A stretch of DNA of 64,000 nucleotides, from positions 1-64,000 of the forward strand of contig CAJCIQ010000046.1 in NCBI GenBank assembly GCA_903970475.1. The letters run 5' to 3'. This document shows positions 9,586 to 18,819 of the stretch, piece after piece. Both the position numbers and the translations under genes were made by a program. Below the pieces are notes generated by a model that did not search any database, was not told the DNA's origin, and saw nothing but the letters and a program-made list of their open reading frames with translations. The stretch's first letter is position 1. Each line of letters opens with the position of its first letter. This stretch comes from Beijerinckiaceae bacterium. Lineage in GTDB: Bacteria > Bacteroidota > Bacteroidia > Chitinophagales > Chitinophagaceae.

Positions 9586-10026
9586 ATGAAATTGATTAAC
9601 CCCTATCTTATTTTTCCAGGCAACGCCGAAGATGCCTTCAATTTTTACAAATCTGTCTTCGGTGGTGAGTTCGCCATCGTCTCCCGGTTCAAGGAAATAC
9701 CTCCCCAACCCAATGTTCCTCCACCCGGCCCGGATCTTGAAAATAAGATCATGCACATGTCGCTTCCGCTGAAGAACGGGCAAGTACTTATGGCATCTGA
9801 TGCCTGCGATGGCTATGGTCCCCCCGTTACCATAGGCAATAACATAGCTATTTGCGTACATACAGAAAGTGAAGCAGAAGGAAAGGACTTATTTGACAAA
9901 CTATCGGTGGGTGGCAAGGTGGGCGTTCCCTATGACAAGATGTTCTGGGGTGATCACTTCGGTCAATTTACGGATAAGTACGAGATAAACTGGCAGATTA
10001 ATTATAGCGAAAGAGGAGGTCATTAA
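9586..10026 (+). CDS. VOC family (PhnB-like glyoxalase fold) protein
   Basis: A 146-residue cytosolic protein with the PhnB/3-demethylubiquinone-methyltransferase-like VOC fold. The opening INPYLIFPGNAEDAFNFYKS, then FGGEF, the middle HMSLPL and the closing WGDHFGQFTDKYEINW are typical of this subfamily. Length is normal. The following SRPBCC gene starts 5 bases after its stop, so the two are one transcript. The function of PhnB-like proteins is mostly unknown despite the name; some are thought to bind small molecules or metals. Confidence 0.9.
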   Translation: MKLINPYLIFPGNAEDAFNFYKSVFGGEFAIVSRFKEIPPQPNVPPPGPDLENKIMHMSLPLKNGQVLMASDACDGYGPPVTIGNNIAICVHTESEAEGKDLFDKLSVGGKVGVPYDKMFWGDHFGQFTDKYEINWQINYSERGGH

Positions 10027-10031
10027 AACAC

Positions 10032-10520
10032 ATGTCTACACATACCATTGCCCAGTTCCAACTGATTCCAGGATCCCTGGAAGAGATCTGGGCCTTTTTT
10101 AGTGATCCCTCCAATCTGGCGGTCATTACGCCAACTTACCTGGACTTTAAGGTAAGGACACGTCCTGGCCCTGATGGGCTATCTGGATCCGCTACCGGAG
10201 CTAAAATTTACGATGGCCAGATCATCGAATACACCATCAAACCCCTGTTGGGTATCCCCTTATATTGGATGACAGAAATCACCCATATCCAGGAGGGAAG
10301 CCATTTTATCGATGAGCAACGTTTTGGGCCCTACCAGCTCTGGCACCACGAACATCATTTCAAAACCGTAGCCGGCGGTGTGGAAATGAGGGACATGGTA
10401 TACTACCGGCTGCCCCTATGGTGGTTAGGAGACCTGGCACATGCTTTATTTGTACGCAGACAACTGGAGGGAATATTCCAATTTAGGAAGGAAAAAATAG
10501 AAAAGCTGTTCCCAGGGTAG
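10032..10520 (+). CDS. SRPBCC family (START-like) ligand-binding protein
   Basis: A 162-residue protein of the SRPBCC superfamily, resembling a CoxG or cell-division-inhibitor-like SRPBCC domain: an opening TIAQFQLIPGSLEEIWAFF with SDPSNLAVITP, and a central PYQLWHHEHHFKTVAGGVEM. No signal peptide. It is the second gene after the VOC protein with a 5-base gap. It converges on msrA with 30 bases between the stop codons. It probably binds a hydrophobic small molecule; nothing in the sequence identifies the ligand. Confidence 0.85.
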   Translation: MSTHTIAQFQLIPGSLEEIWAFFSDPSNLAVITPTYLDFKVRTRPGPDGLSGSATGAKIYDGQIIEYTIKPLLGIPLYWMTEITHIQEGSHFIDEQRFGPYQLWHHEHHFKTVAGGVEMRDMVYYRLPLWWLGDLAHALFVRRQLEGIFQFRKEKIEKLFPG

Positions 10521-10550
10521 GCGCACGGCCCAAGGTTGTGCAGCCTGCGT

Positions 10551-11039
10551 CTACAATTTCCAGTCTGGTCTAACCCAATGACAGGTATATCCGTTTGGAT
10601 GCTTCTGCAAGTAATCCTGGTGATATTCCTCGGCTATCCAGAAATCAGTAGCGGGCGCCACTTGAGTTACAATTGGTGCGGGCCATTTATGGGAAGCATT
10701 CATTTCCGCGATCAGCTTATCGGCCGTTTCCTTTTGCTCGGAACTATTATAGAAGATGGCAGACCTATAGGAAGTACCTATATCATTACCCTGACGGTTA
10801 CGGGTAGTCGGATCATGGATCTGAAAAAAGAATTCCAATAAGGCCCTATAGGAAAGTATGCTGGGATCGAACGCAATTTCTATGGCTTCTGCATGGGTGC
10901 CATGGTTTTGGTAGGTGGCATTGCGCACATCCCCCCCTGTATAACCAACGGTTGTATGCAGCACGCCTGGCTGGGCTCTGATCAGTTCTTCGACGCCCCA
11001 GAAACATCCACCTGCGAGTATGGCTTTTTCACTTGACAT
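10551..11039 (-). CDS. msrA: Peptide-methionine (S)-S-oxide reductase
   Basis: MsrA reduces the S epimer of methionine sulfoxide in proteins. The catalytic motif GCFWG (residues 11-15) and the family signatures [26 protein letters not shown] and [13 protein letters not shown] are all present. The length (162) is that of the one-domain, Msr-B-less form. No export signal is seen, so it acts in the cytosol. Its start overlaps the end of the upstream membrane-sensor gene by 11 bases, suggesting co-transcription. Confidence 0.96.
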   Translation of the reverse strand: MSSEKAILAGGCFWGVEELIRAQPGVLHTTVGYTGGDVRNATYQNHGTHAEAIEIAFDPSILSYRALLEFFFQIHDPTTRNRQGNDIGTSYRSAIFYNSSEQKETADKLIAEMNASHKWPAPIVTQVAPATDFWIAEEYHQDYLQKHPNGYTCHWVRPDWKL

Positions 11040-12321
11040 GAAGGTAAGGTTTCAGCAAAGGTACCTCTTTGCGGCGGATGAGCAATGCAGCCATCAAGGG
11101 TATGAATACTGCATACGCAAACTGAGTCCTGGACACCCCGACCCCAAACGGGAACCAGATACCAGGAATACCAATTGCGGATAATGGTGCAGCAAACAGC
11201 CCTGTGCATAACAATATGAGCGCTATTACAGCGGCAAGCGATTTCCAGCCAAAACGGATGATACCCTGTATGGTCCACCATAGGATGAGGGCCAAGAAGC
11301 CAAATCTGTAGAGATCGCCCTCCGCACCCGGGCCATCGGTCGTATAACGCTCGGCTCCCATGAAGCAAAGGAACACCACACTCATCATCCAAAATATAAC
11401 GGCAGTATAGGGCCTTTTTTTACCCGATCCGTACATAAACCAGTCGAACCAGGCAAATACCCAAGCCATCAATTCCAGGGGTCTCAGGACAATATCCTTC
11501 CACAGATAATATCCATGCAGGCTCTCCCAGGGTGTCCAGTAATAAAGTACTTGTTGAACCCTGACCAGGGCCGTAAGCAAACAGGCAACAGCCATCCAAC
11601 GCGTAGCCGGCCCTTTATAAAAAGCCAGTATGGACAGACCCAAAAAAAGCAATGGTTCCAGGGCGTCTGCCATATAGCCCCAAATGGTTTGTTTCCATTC
11701 AAATTGATTCCGCCGGGCTACTCCTCCTGCATTGCCTATCCATGGCGCAATGTGAATACCTCCCGCACTCGGGTCTTCGGCAACTGTCCTTCGGCTGACC
11801 CAGACACGGAATGCTATACGTACGCTTATGTTGCCCGAGGAATCGGTCCCTAACAATGCAGGGGGTACTTTATACAATGCAGGCCTTATAGCATATTCGG
11901 CAGGGATTGTACCCGAGAAATCGCCTATGCCCCCCAGATACGCCTGATTAACATAGACCTGATAAATGTCATCCACCGAAGCAGGGCCGGTAATCACGAG
12001 GTCCTTTGCCTGGGCAGGCATTAAGACCAAAGACAGTCTATACCATGCCTACCCTGAATAAGGTCCGTGCAGGAAATCGCCCCACCCGGGAACATAGCCC
12101 AATAGGCCCACATCTCCATCCCTGGCGCCTGGTGCAGGGGTTAAATCAACCTTTCTCCAGGCGGCGTCCTCAAAGCTGGGTCTGATCCAACTCCGGGAAT
12201 CCCCTATATGAAATTTCCAGGGTCCGTTCAGGGGCATGGCCCAGGGGGTGGTGTCGGCGGGAAGGGCTTCTACTTGAGTAGTTATCAAGATAACTATAAA
12301 AACGACAAGCCATTTGAGCAT
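11029..12321 (-). pseudogene. 7TM-type sensor protein interrupted by one in-frame amber codon
   Basis: Two consecutive open stretches (12321-12052 and 12048-11029) are in the same frame, separated only by a TAG at 12051-12049. Reading through gives about 430 residues: a signal peptide (1-19), a jelly-roll sugar-binding-like domain (WKFHIGDSRSW, DAAWRKVDLTP, VNQAYLGGIGDFSG) and then six or seven hydrophobic segments. The junction reads GPYSG-stop-AWYRLSL, where related domains usually have Tyr, so a Tyr codon probably became TAG. This layout resembles 7TMR-DISM receptors, but no kinase, cyclase or phosphatase output follows. A read of the downstream part alone from 12030 lacks a signal. Mutation, sequencing error and suppression cannot be told apart here. 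Confidence 0.8.
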
Positions 12322-12410
12322 GGAAGACCCTTTGGGTTATGAATGGTGAAAGTACCAAAATAGGTGTTTTAACGGTTGCAAGGGAATGACTTGAAGGATA
12401 ACTTTCTTAA

Positions 12411-14432
12411 ATGAAAAAATACTACCTCTTAACCACATTAACGGTACTTATCGGTACGTCAACTTTTGCGCAGGATATCCATAATGTTTATAAGGATGCG
12501 CTGGCCTTATCCAAAAATGTGAAAAACGGCACTACCTTGGATACAACCACCAAAAGCTGGTGGATCGCTTTACTGAAGGGATATATCGCTGACACTAATG
12601 CGGCAAATAAGTTAAAAACCTATGATGCTTTTGTGCAGTATTTTAATGGCAATCCATACCTTAATTTTCTACTACATCCATCCGAAAAAAGTTTACTGGT
12701 GAAGGCTGGTGCAGAGCCACGATTTGCCGTCTATGATAATATTAGCCTCACCGGGATCTCCCCCATAAGCGCCCAGACCACCGACAACAATTTCAGCGCG
12801 CCGGCCATCGCCTCTGCCCTAGCCAATGTGGTCATTGAAAGGGCCAAACAAGAATTGACGGTTACCTTTTTTGACAGGTTTAAGGCAGACCTGCTTAAAT
12901 ACCCATACCTGGATACCTTGTTTCCGAAGACGACTGCTTTTATTATGAATATAGAATCTTATTTGTATGCAGGCTCACTCAATACGTTAAGACAAGCTTT
13001 TGCCGCAGATCTAAGCAACCTCCCGGCCCAGATTCCCGCAGCCATCAATACCCCCGATTTCCAGTCAGCCATTGAAAAATACAAGGTATCTAACAATGTA
13101 TACCTTGCTTTGCCAGCCATCAATATGATAGGCGCCCTATTGAAGGGACAATCCACGGCCAATGTGGTAAGGTCATTATATCCTTCGGATTTGGTAAAAC
13201 CAGCAAGCCCAAACTTCTATGCCGTTTTGCAATCCCTGGTCCTTCTTTCAGAAAGCGTAAGAGATTCTTCGGGAAAAACATATGCTAATTGGGTATCCGG
13301 TGTGGTGCTCCAGGACCAGGTCTTGAATAATAAAGTGACTAAGGAGATATTCATGGGACTACTATACGAAGAGTTCAAAGGGGTGACCTATCAGGATGCA
13401 AAGAATAACCCCATTAATGCCACCACCTTACTTGATCCCGATAAGATCTCCGCACTCATTGCGTCTATCACCACCGCCTGGAATGCGCTTGATGCCGATC
13501 TTAAAAACGTAAATAATCCGGCCAACAAATCCAAGCAGTTTGACCTGATCATGGCTACGATTAACGATGTATCTACCCCCTTTCAAACGGCCATTGACAA
13601 TACATTGGTACTGTTCAATAATAATGTCACCGTAACAACGGAGGTCAACCAATGCTTCAACCTGGTTCCTTCCATGACGACCATCGTAGAGAATGTGCAC
13701 GATACCCAATATTCGGCGGCTGTTTTCAACTCCATAATTCTGCTCAACAAATTACTCCAGAACGACCAGGATGCAACCATACAGAATATCCTGAAGTACG
13801 CATCTTTCATGGCTTCCATTGCAGAAGCCAAAACGTCAACGGATATTTCCAACGCCATAGACGCCGCCATTCTTCCCGTGGGTAGTTCATCGATTAAAGC
13901 CAATACCCGTTTCAGTATATCCATCAATTCCTATATCGGGGCTGGCGTGTATTATGAAAAATATAACAATGGCAATGCACCTACCGGCAAATTTACGTTG
14001 CCCACTGCCGGCGTGAGCCTTCCCATTGGCGTGGCCTTTAACTGGGGTACGGGAAGATGGGGAGGAAAGTACCTTGGCGCCATCTCCGCCTTTGCCTCTA
14101 TTATCGATATAGGCGCCATTGCCAGTTTCAACCTCAGTAGCCCGGATAATGTGAGCACACAAAGCCTACCCCAATTCACTTGGCAAAACCTGCTGGCGCC
14201 TGGAGCATATGTTGTCTTCGGAAGACTACTGAATAGCCCACTATCATTAGGTCTGGGCATACAAAAAGGTCCCCAACTCAGAGATTTCACTTATACGCCT
14301 ACAGGGGGAACCACTGTAGACCTAACCCAGAATGCCTCTTTCCGGTATGGGCTTTTCCTAAGTATCGATATACCTTTCTTTAACCTGCATTCGGTCGCAT
14401 ATGATCCTCCGCTTTCGCAATCAAAAAAGTAG
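12411..14432 (+). CDS. Exported protein of unknown function with barrel-like C-terminus
   Basis: I do not recognise this 673-residue protein. It has a clear signal peptide (residues 1-20, cleavage after TFA). The region to about residue 500 looks mainly helical and soluble. The last 175 residues consist of alternating Gly/aromatic-rich segments (SINSYIGAGVYYEKY, GVSLPIGVAFNWG, YRFGLFLSIDIPFF-like pattern) like strands of an outer-membrane barrel or a beta sandwich. It converges on the PI-PLC-like gene with one base between the two stop codons. Together with that gene and the FadL-like gene it forms a cluster of exported proteins, but a shared task is only a guess. Confidence 0.8.
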   Translation: MKKYYLLTTLTVLIGTSTFAQDIHNVYKDALALSKNVKNGTTLDTTTKSWWIALLKGYIADTNAANKLKTYDAFVQYFNGNPYLNFLLHPSEKSLLVKAGAEPRFAVYDNISLTGISPISAQTTDNNFSAPAIASALANVVIERAKQELTVTFFDRFKADLLKYPYLDTLFPKTTAFIMNIESYLYAGSLNTLRQAFAADLSNLPAQIPAAINTPDFQSAIEKYKVSNNVYLALPAINMIGALLKGQSTANVVRSLYPSDLVKPASPNFYAVLQSLVLLSESVRDSSGKTYANWVSGVVLQDQVLNNKVTKEIFMGLLYEEFKGVTYQDAKNNPINATTLLDPDKISALIASITTAWNALDADLKNVNNPANKSKQFDLIMATINDVSTPFQTAIDNTLVLFNNNVTVTTEVNQCFNLVPSMTTIVENVHDTQYSAAVFNSIILLNKLLQNDQDATIQNILKYASFMASIAEAKTSTDISNAIDAAILPVGSSSIKANTRFSISINSYIGAGVYYEKYNNGNAPTGKFTLPTAGVSLPIGVAFNWGTGRWGGKYLGAISAFASIIDIGAIASFNLSSPDNVSTQSLPQFTWQNLLAPGAYVVFGRLLNSPLSLGLGIQKGPQLRDFTYTPTGGTTVDLTQNASFRYGLFLSIDIPFFNLHSVAYDPPLSQSKK

Positions 14433-14433
14433 G

Positions 14434-16554
14434 CTAAGGATTGTTTTCGTGGAGGGCAGACCCATATAGGTTTCCCAGATTCAAACCCACACAATAATCC
14501 GTTATCCACCGACCCGCCACATCCACATAGAGGATATTGGGTTTGTTGTGTTGGTTAATAAGTCCGCTGTTGATCCAGGTTTGTAACTGCTGAGGCAAAT
14601 ACTTGTTGCCACTAGCAGCCAAGTCTATAATACGTTTGTGTTTCCTAAGGACATTGGTCAGGGACATGGCGCCGTTGATCAGGGGATTGACGTTCTCATT
14701 CTGGAAATCATTACAGATCATGGCCGCCTCGTCGGGACTTTGGGTGAGTTGCCAGTCCAGGCGAACCAGGTCGTTGGAAGCGGGTCGCCCACTCCCGGCG
14801 GGTTGGGTTGTTCCGGCGGGGTCGGTGTTGCTCCCCGACAGCCCCCGGAAAAAAGATTCCTGACGTCCCAGTAGTTTATCCAGCTCATCGGTGGCCGCAT
14901 ACTCCCTGCGGAAATTAATAAAAGCCCCACTCCGAGCTGCTATGGTGCAGGAATCTATGCCCAGGGAGGCGTCTTCAAAGTGTTCAAAAGTAACCAACAC
15001 CTTTCCAGCCAGTTGCTTTAAAGGGATCTTGCCGATAGGCCGGCCTGAAGACCTGAATACGTAAGCAACCCCAAGTGTCGTGGTGATCGAATCCGCTAAA
15101 GCCCGCACCGGGGTTTCCTGTTCACAAAAATGAGAAAAACTAAGTAGGATAACTTCCCCGTGGTGCGAATCCAAAAAATCATGAATGGCCTGTAGTACAT
15201 CGCAGAGCCGTTCCCCATATCCGCCCCCTATCGCATCAGCCATGCAATCGGAGGAAGCATGTTTGGTATACAATACCCCGTTATAATTGCCTACCCTCAG
15301 ATCAAACATGCGCAATCCTTCCTGAAGCTGGGTTTTAATGGGTATGGCCTGAGTGAGGGTATTACATGGGTTGATCGTACCACTCTGGGTTCCCCCTACC
15401 CCACTCAATACCGACATACCCGCATCATGACTTCCGGGAATAACGATGTCCTTCAGGGTTAAGGTACTGGTACTTGAATGCAGGATAGATTCCATCCACT
15501 TCGATGGGTCATAATTGAAAAAAGCACTGGCGTATATATGATTATCCTTGCCTGTAAAAGCCAATATACATTTCCCGGCTCCCGCATCGCACATGGCAAC
15601 CGGCCAATCCGTAGCATAAACCGAAGGCAGGCTGCTTCCCTCAAATGGTAAAGATTCAGGCGCTGCGGTGGCATAGTGAAGCCCAGGGTCAGTCCCTATT
15701 GACCTCCAGACATAAAACATACGTTGGGTGCCAAAGACTTCAAAGATCGCCGGAGCCTTGCCCGTTTGAATCGCCCCACCGGTCGATGCGGCAGCGGAGC
15801 CCGAGGCCGTTACGGCGGCGGAGCCCAGCGCGACCGGGGATGACCATTTACCGGTGGACGGTGTATAGTCTGCACTGTATACTTGATTATCGCGACCACC
15901 CCTCCATGCAAAGCGCACGGCTCCTCCTGGTAATGAAGCAACAAACGGATAATCCATGGAGCCTTTACCTGGGATGGACGAAAGGGTCAATGGCTGAAGT
16001 AATCCATCTGAACCCGGCTGGGTAACGCCGAAGAGGATTGCCTCTTTGGAGGCGCCATGAACGGCAATAACAATCGACCCGGGCACAGGCCCGTCAGACG
16101 CGGTCCCGGCGAGTGCCGCGCTGATCCCCTTGCTTACCCTGACTCCATCAGGTAGCCCCAGGTGATGAATATGCGTCGTATCCATAGCCGTATCGGAAGC
16201 ACTCATCAGGTAATCTATACCTCCGGCTTCGGTTATCCATAATAGGTAGAGCCGGGAACCCAACCAACGCCATACGGGACCGAAAGCAGTAACGGAAGAG
16301 GGAACAAACAGGGGCTGATGTTCAATACCTGTATCATAGCCCTGACCCAGGTAGGCGAAGCCAACGGTCCCGACTATGCCCCTGTTCTTCCAGGTGAGAA
16401 AGAAACCTTGTTTGAACCGGGTAATATCTACCGCCTGATCGCTGTGGACTTGCGGAAGTAATACTTGGGGAGCAGTAAAGCTAAGGCTCTGAGCCTTTAA
16501 CCCAACCATTGGGAAAACCAGGCAAAGGAATAGTGACCATTGAAGTGCTTTCAT
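14434..16554 (-). CDS. Secreted PI-PLC X-domain protein with N-terminal propeller-like region
   Basis: I place the start at the ATG at 16554 because it opens a standard signal peptide (MKALQWSLFLCLVFPMVGLKA); the frame extends further upstream, without merit. About 706 residues. Residues 25-365 contain repeated W/F-rich blades (FLTWKNRG, LYLLWITEAGG, VRFAWRGGRDNQVYSA, MFYVWRS, CILAFTGKDNHIYA) like a beta propeller. From about 370 comes a PI-specific phospholipase C X domain: PGSHDAG with the first catalytic His, DLRVG with the Asp and Arg, and YTKHASSD with the second His. Two GC-rich, Ala/Ser/Gly-rich low-complexity inserts are present (15775-15840 and 14785-14850). The likely substrate is a phosphoinositide or glycosyl-PI lipid. 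Confidence 0.85.
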   Translation of the reverse strand: MKALQWSLFLCLVFPMVGLKAQSLSFTAPQVLLPQVHSDQAVDITRFKQGFFLTWKNRGIVGTVGFAYLGQGYDTGIEHQPLFVPSSVTAFGPVWRWLGSRLYLLWITEAGGIDYLMSASDTAMDTTHIHHLGLPDGVRVSKGISAALAGTASDGPVPGSIVIAVHGASKEAILFGVTQPGSDGLLQPLTLSSIPGKGSMDYPFVASLPGGAVRFAWRGGRDNQVYSADYTPSTGKWSSPVALGSAAVTASGSAAASTGGAIQTGKAPAIFEVFGTQRMFYVWRSIGTDPGLHYATAAPESLPFEGSSLPSVYATDWPVAMCDAGAGKCILAFTGKDNHIYASAFFNYDPSKWMESILHSSTSTLTLKDIVIPGSHDAGMSVLSGVGGTQSGTINPCNTLTQAIPIKTQLQEGLRMFDLRVGNYNGVLYTKHASSDCMADAIGGGYGERLCDVLQAIHDFLDSHHGEVILLSFSHFCEQETPVRALADSITTTLGVAYVFRSSGRPIGKIPLKQLAGKVLVTFEHFEDASLGIDSCTIAARSGAFINFRREYAATDELDKLLGRQESFFRGLSGSNTDPAGTTQPAGSGRPASNDLVRLDWQLTQSPDEAAMICNDFQNENVNPLINGAMSLTNVLRKHKRIIDLAASGNKYLPQQLQTWINSGLINQHNKPNILYVDVAGRWITDYCVGLNLGNLYGSALHENNP

Positions 16555-16609
16555 GCCCGATAAGTTAAGGAAAAACATTATATTGTCAGCGTACCAACCT
16601 ATATTCCTG

Positions 16610-18094
16610 ATGATACACCTTAACACACGTAAACTGCTTAATAGAAGGCGCTTATCCTTTTTTACATTGGCTGCCGCCTTAATTTTGGCAAATTTTTCCA
16701 CAAAAACCTTTGCCCAGGATGCCAACTATTGGACCCAGGAATTCGGCCCTGGAGGCTTTCTAAACCCAGGTGCGGTGATCGCTTATAATAACGATAGTGG
16801 CGTAGTATTCTACAATCCAGCCTTACTGGCTTATACCCATAAAAGTACAGCCAGCATCACGGGAAATGTTTATCAATTGGAATCCATACGGTTTAAGAAT
16901 GGGGCGGGCACAGGCCTTGACCTGAGCTACCTGAATGGATCGATCATTCCACTTATCGGCTCAGGCACAATAGCCATGAAGGGTAAACATCCTTTTGCCC
17001 TTGGCTATGCCTTGATCAGAAACCCCATCACTTCCTTTTCCGCTACCCAAAGAAGGGATGCAGACATAGACGTATTGAGTGACACTTACAGCCCCGGTGA
17101 TGAAAACTTTATAGGGCAGATCTCTGAAAATAATTCCATCTCAGAAACCTCCGCCATCCTTAGTGGGGGTGTGGAACTCAATGAACATTGGGCGGCGGGC
17201 ATATGGCTGGAAGGTTTGTTCAGAAAGCAAAGCTACATCCAGAATATTTCTTCCCAGGCTTTATACAATGTAACGGGAAGCGATACTATTTTCCCGCCCA
17301 TAGCCAGTTCCCAATCCAATTATCAGTTTAACGCAAGTGCTATCGGAATGCGCTTTAAACTGGGCCTGAGTTATAACCAGGGCATACACCACCTGGGCTT
17401 ACTCCTGAGTAGCCCCATGGTGCACGTATGGGGTAACAGCACCATTTATGCTAATGCTGAAGTCAATGATCTCGTCGTTGGAGGCATTAATTACAATTTT
17501 CTGGCCAATTCCCGTCAAACCGGATTGGGCGTCAACTACAAGGAACCCTATAGCATAGGACTGGGCTATGCCATCGACTATAGTGAAAAAGGACAGATCT
17601 ATGTGAGCGCCGAATACTTTGGGGCCTTAGGTGAATACAATGTCATTACCCCTAAAAACAAATACTTTATCCGGCCCGATACGGGCATTAATAACAGCAG
17701 TACCTCATATTTGCTCAAGGTGGTGGATCAGCACGATGCCGTAATGAATGTGAGCGTTGGGATTAGCTTCCCTTTGCAAAAGGAGGTGCTGGGCTATGTA
17801 TCCTTCAGGACTGACTTTACCTACGCCAATGATTCCCTGATGAGTGAAGGCAATCATACACCAAATCTATCCAACTGGAACCTATGGCATCTGGCCCTGG
17901 GTGCCAATATCAAAAAACGCAAGTTCAACCTGAGGCCAGGGCTGCTACTTTCATACGGAAGTACCAATAAATCCATGCAACCCATTAATTTCGATGACCC
18001 TCATGAAAGTAATTACCTTCAAGGAACTACGCATCTTGTGACGGCCAGCCGGTGGTCAGTGGGTTTGATGTTCTCCTATATTCACAACCTCTAA
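16610..18094 (+). CDS. FadL/OmpP1-like outer membrane protein
   Basis: The first good start is the ATG at 16610 (MIHLNTRKLLN), giving a signal peptide that ends near residue 36 (TFAQD). The mature protein opens with NPGAVIAYNNDSGVVFYNPALLAY, the part resembling the hatch region of FadL-type barrels, and continues as about 14 amphipathic strands. It ends in MFSYIHNL rather than in an aromatic terminal residue. It is divergent from the PI-PLC-like gene, with about 55 bases between the starts, so the two share a promoter region. FadL relatives import hydrophobic compounds; pairing with a lipase-like protein suggests uptake of released lipid, which is inference. Confidence 0.75.
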   Translation: MIHLNTRKLLNRRRLSFFTLAAALILANFSTKTFAQDANYWTQEFGPGGFLNPGAVIAYNNDSGVVFYNPALLAYTHKSTASITGNVYQLESIRFKNGAGTGLDLSYLNGSIIPLIGSGTIAMKGKHPFALGYALIRNPITSFSATQRRDADIDVLSDTYSPGDENFIGQISENNSISETSAILSGGVELNEHWAAGIWLEGLFRKQSYIQNISSQALYNVTGSDTIFPPIASSQSNYQFNASAIGMRFKLGLSYNQGIHHLGLLLSSPMVHVWGNSTIYANAEVNDLVVGGINYNFLANSRQTGLGVNYKEPYSIGLGYAIDYSEKGQIYVSAEYFGALGEYNVITPKNKYFIRPDTGINNSSTSYLLKVVDQHDAVMNVSVGISFPLQKEVLGYVSFRTDFTYANDSLMSEGNHTPNLSNWNLWHLALGANIKKRKFNLRPGLLLSYGSTNKSMQPINFDDPHESNYLQGTTHLVTASRWSVGLMFSYIHNL

Positions 18095-18459
18095 GTTTAA
18101 GTTAAAAGGGATAAACGCCTGGCTGCCGGTGTCATTTATTTCTACATTTGTTTAGGTTAGATGCTAACCTGTAAACACCTATATCGTATTTGGACCCTAC
18201 GGGTGTTCAGAGTGGTCATTGGCCTGGCACTGATGACATCTGAATGCTCCTATAAGATTTACCGATTCTCTTCCTTCCTACCCTGCAATATTGCCCAAAA
18301 GCAGGCTAAAATCAACAAGCAAATTCATGACAGTAAAGTGGTCCGCCCATCATGATCTAAACGCGGCGTTACATCGAAATGCGGCGCTCATAGAAACGCA
18401 GCGCAAATTCAATGATCGATTGAGCGAATCAAATTCGCAATGCTATCATCTCCAATTAA
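18095..18459. other. Gap with a promoter-like box and a degenerate short repeat
   Basis: A TACATTTG box (18143-18150) fits the Bacteroidota -7 consensus and may drive the small zinc-ribbon gene downstream. At 18359-18410 three degenerate 17-18 bp units of the form AAAYGCRGCG follow one another. Short frames at 18161-18355 and 18291-18500 have no recognisable features and I do not call them. Confidence 0.5.
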
Positions 18460-18705
18460 ATGATCTTGAAGAAAATAAACGATATCATCAACAGACCTGA
18501 ATACTTCTGTCCCATCTGCGGAGAGAAACGCTATATCACTGACCAGAGTATCCACGAGTTAACCCTGCACTGTTCCTCACCGGCAGCCCAATTCTGGAAG
18601 TTCGGGCAGGGAACCCTGGCCCAGATCCTGGCTAAAAAACATTGGGACCAATCCAGACAGGAAGTCTTCCTTAATCTGGATGGAGCGCTCAGCACACTGA
18701 AATAG
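18460..18705 (+). CDS. Small zinc-ribbon-like protein, 81 residues
   Basis: A short cytosolic protein with a probable zinc-binding core: CPIC at residues 17-20 and HELTLHCSS at 32-40, which supply Cys17, Cys20 and one or both of His37 and Cys38. The segment HCSSPAAQFWKFG looks conserved in character. It stands alone between the FadL-like gene and the end of the IPT/NHL gene, which it faces. I know no function; zinc-ribbon microproteins often bind nucleic acid or other proteins. The start is uncertain by a few codons. Confidence 0.6.
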   Translation: MILKKINDIINRPEYFCPICGEKRYITDQSIHELTLHCSSPAAQFWKFGQGTLAQILAKKHWDQSRQEVFLNLDGALSTLK

Positions 18706-18743
18706 GGATGGCGGCGCATAAGCGCACTACCAGCCTGCGCACT

Positions 18744-18777
18744 ATAAAAAGGCCGCTCCCGGAAGGGAGACGGCCTC
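18744..18777 (-). terminator. Rho-independent terminator of the FAS1/TBDT operon
   Basis: On the minus strand a GC-rich hairpin (AGGCCG-CTCCC arm, GGAA/TTCC loop, one bulged base) is followed directly by TTTTTATA. It lies 43 bases after the stop of the IPT/NHL gene, the last gene of the operon. Confidence 0.9.
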
Positions 18778-18819
18778 TGGTTGTGGGAACCAACCATCAC
18801 TACTGCTATGAGAAGATTG

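Noticed and set aside
18161-18355. 64-residue plus-strand frame just after a TACATTTG box
   Set aside because: The start would sit almost on the predicted transcription start, and the composition is not protein-like.
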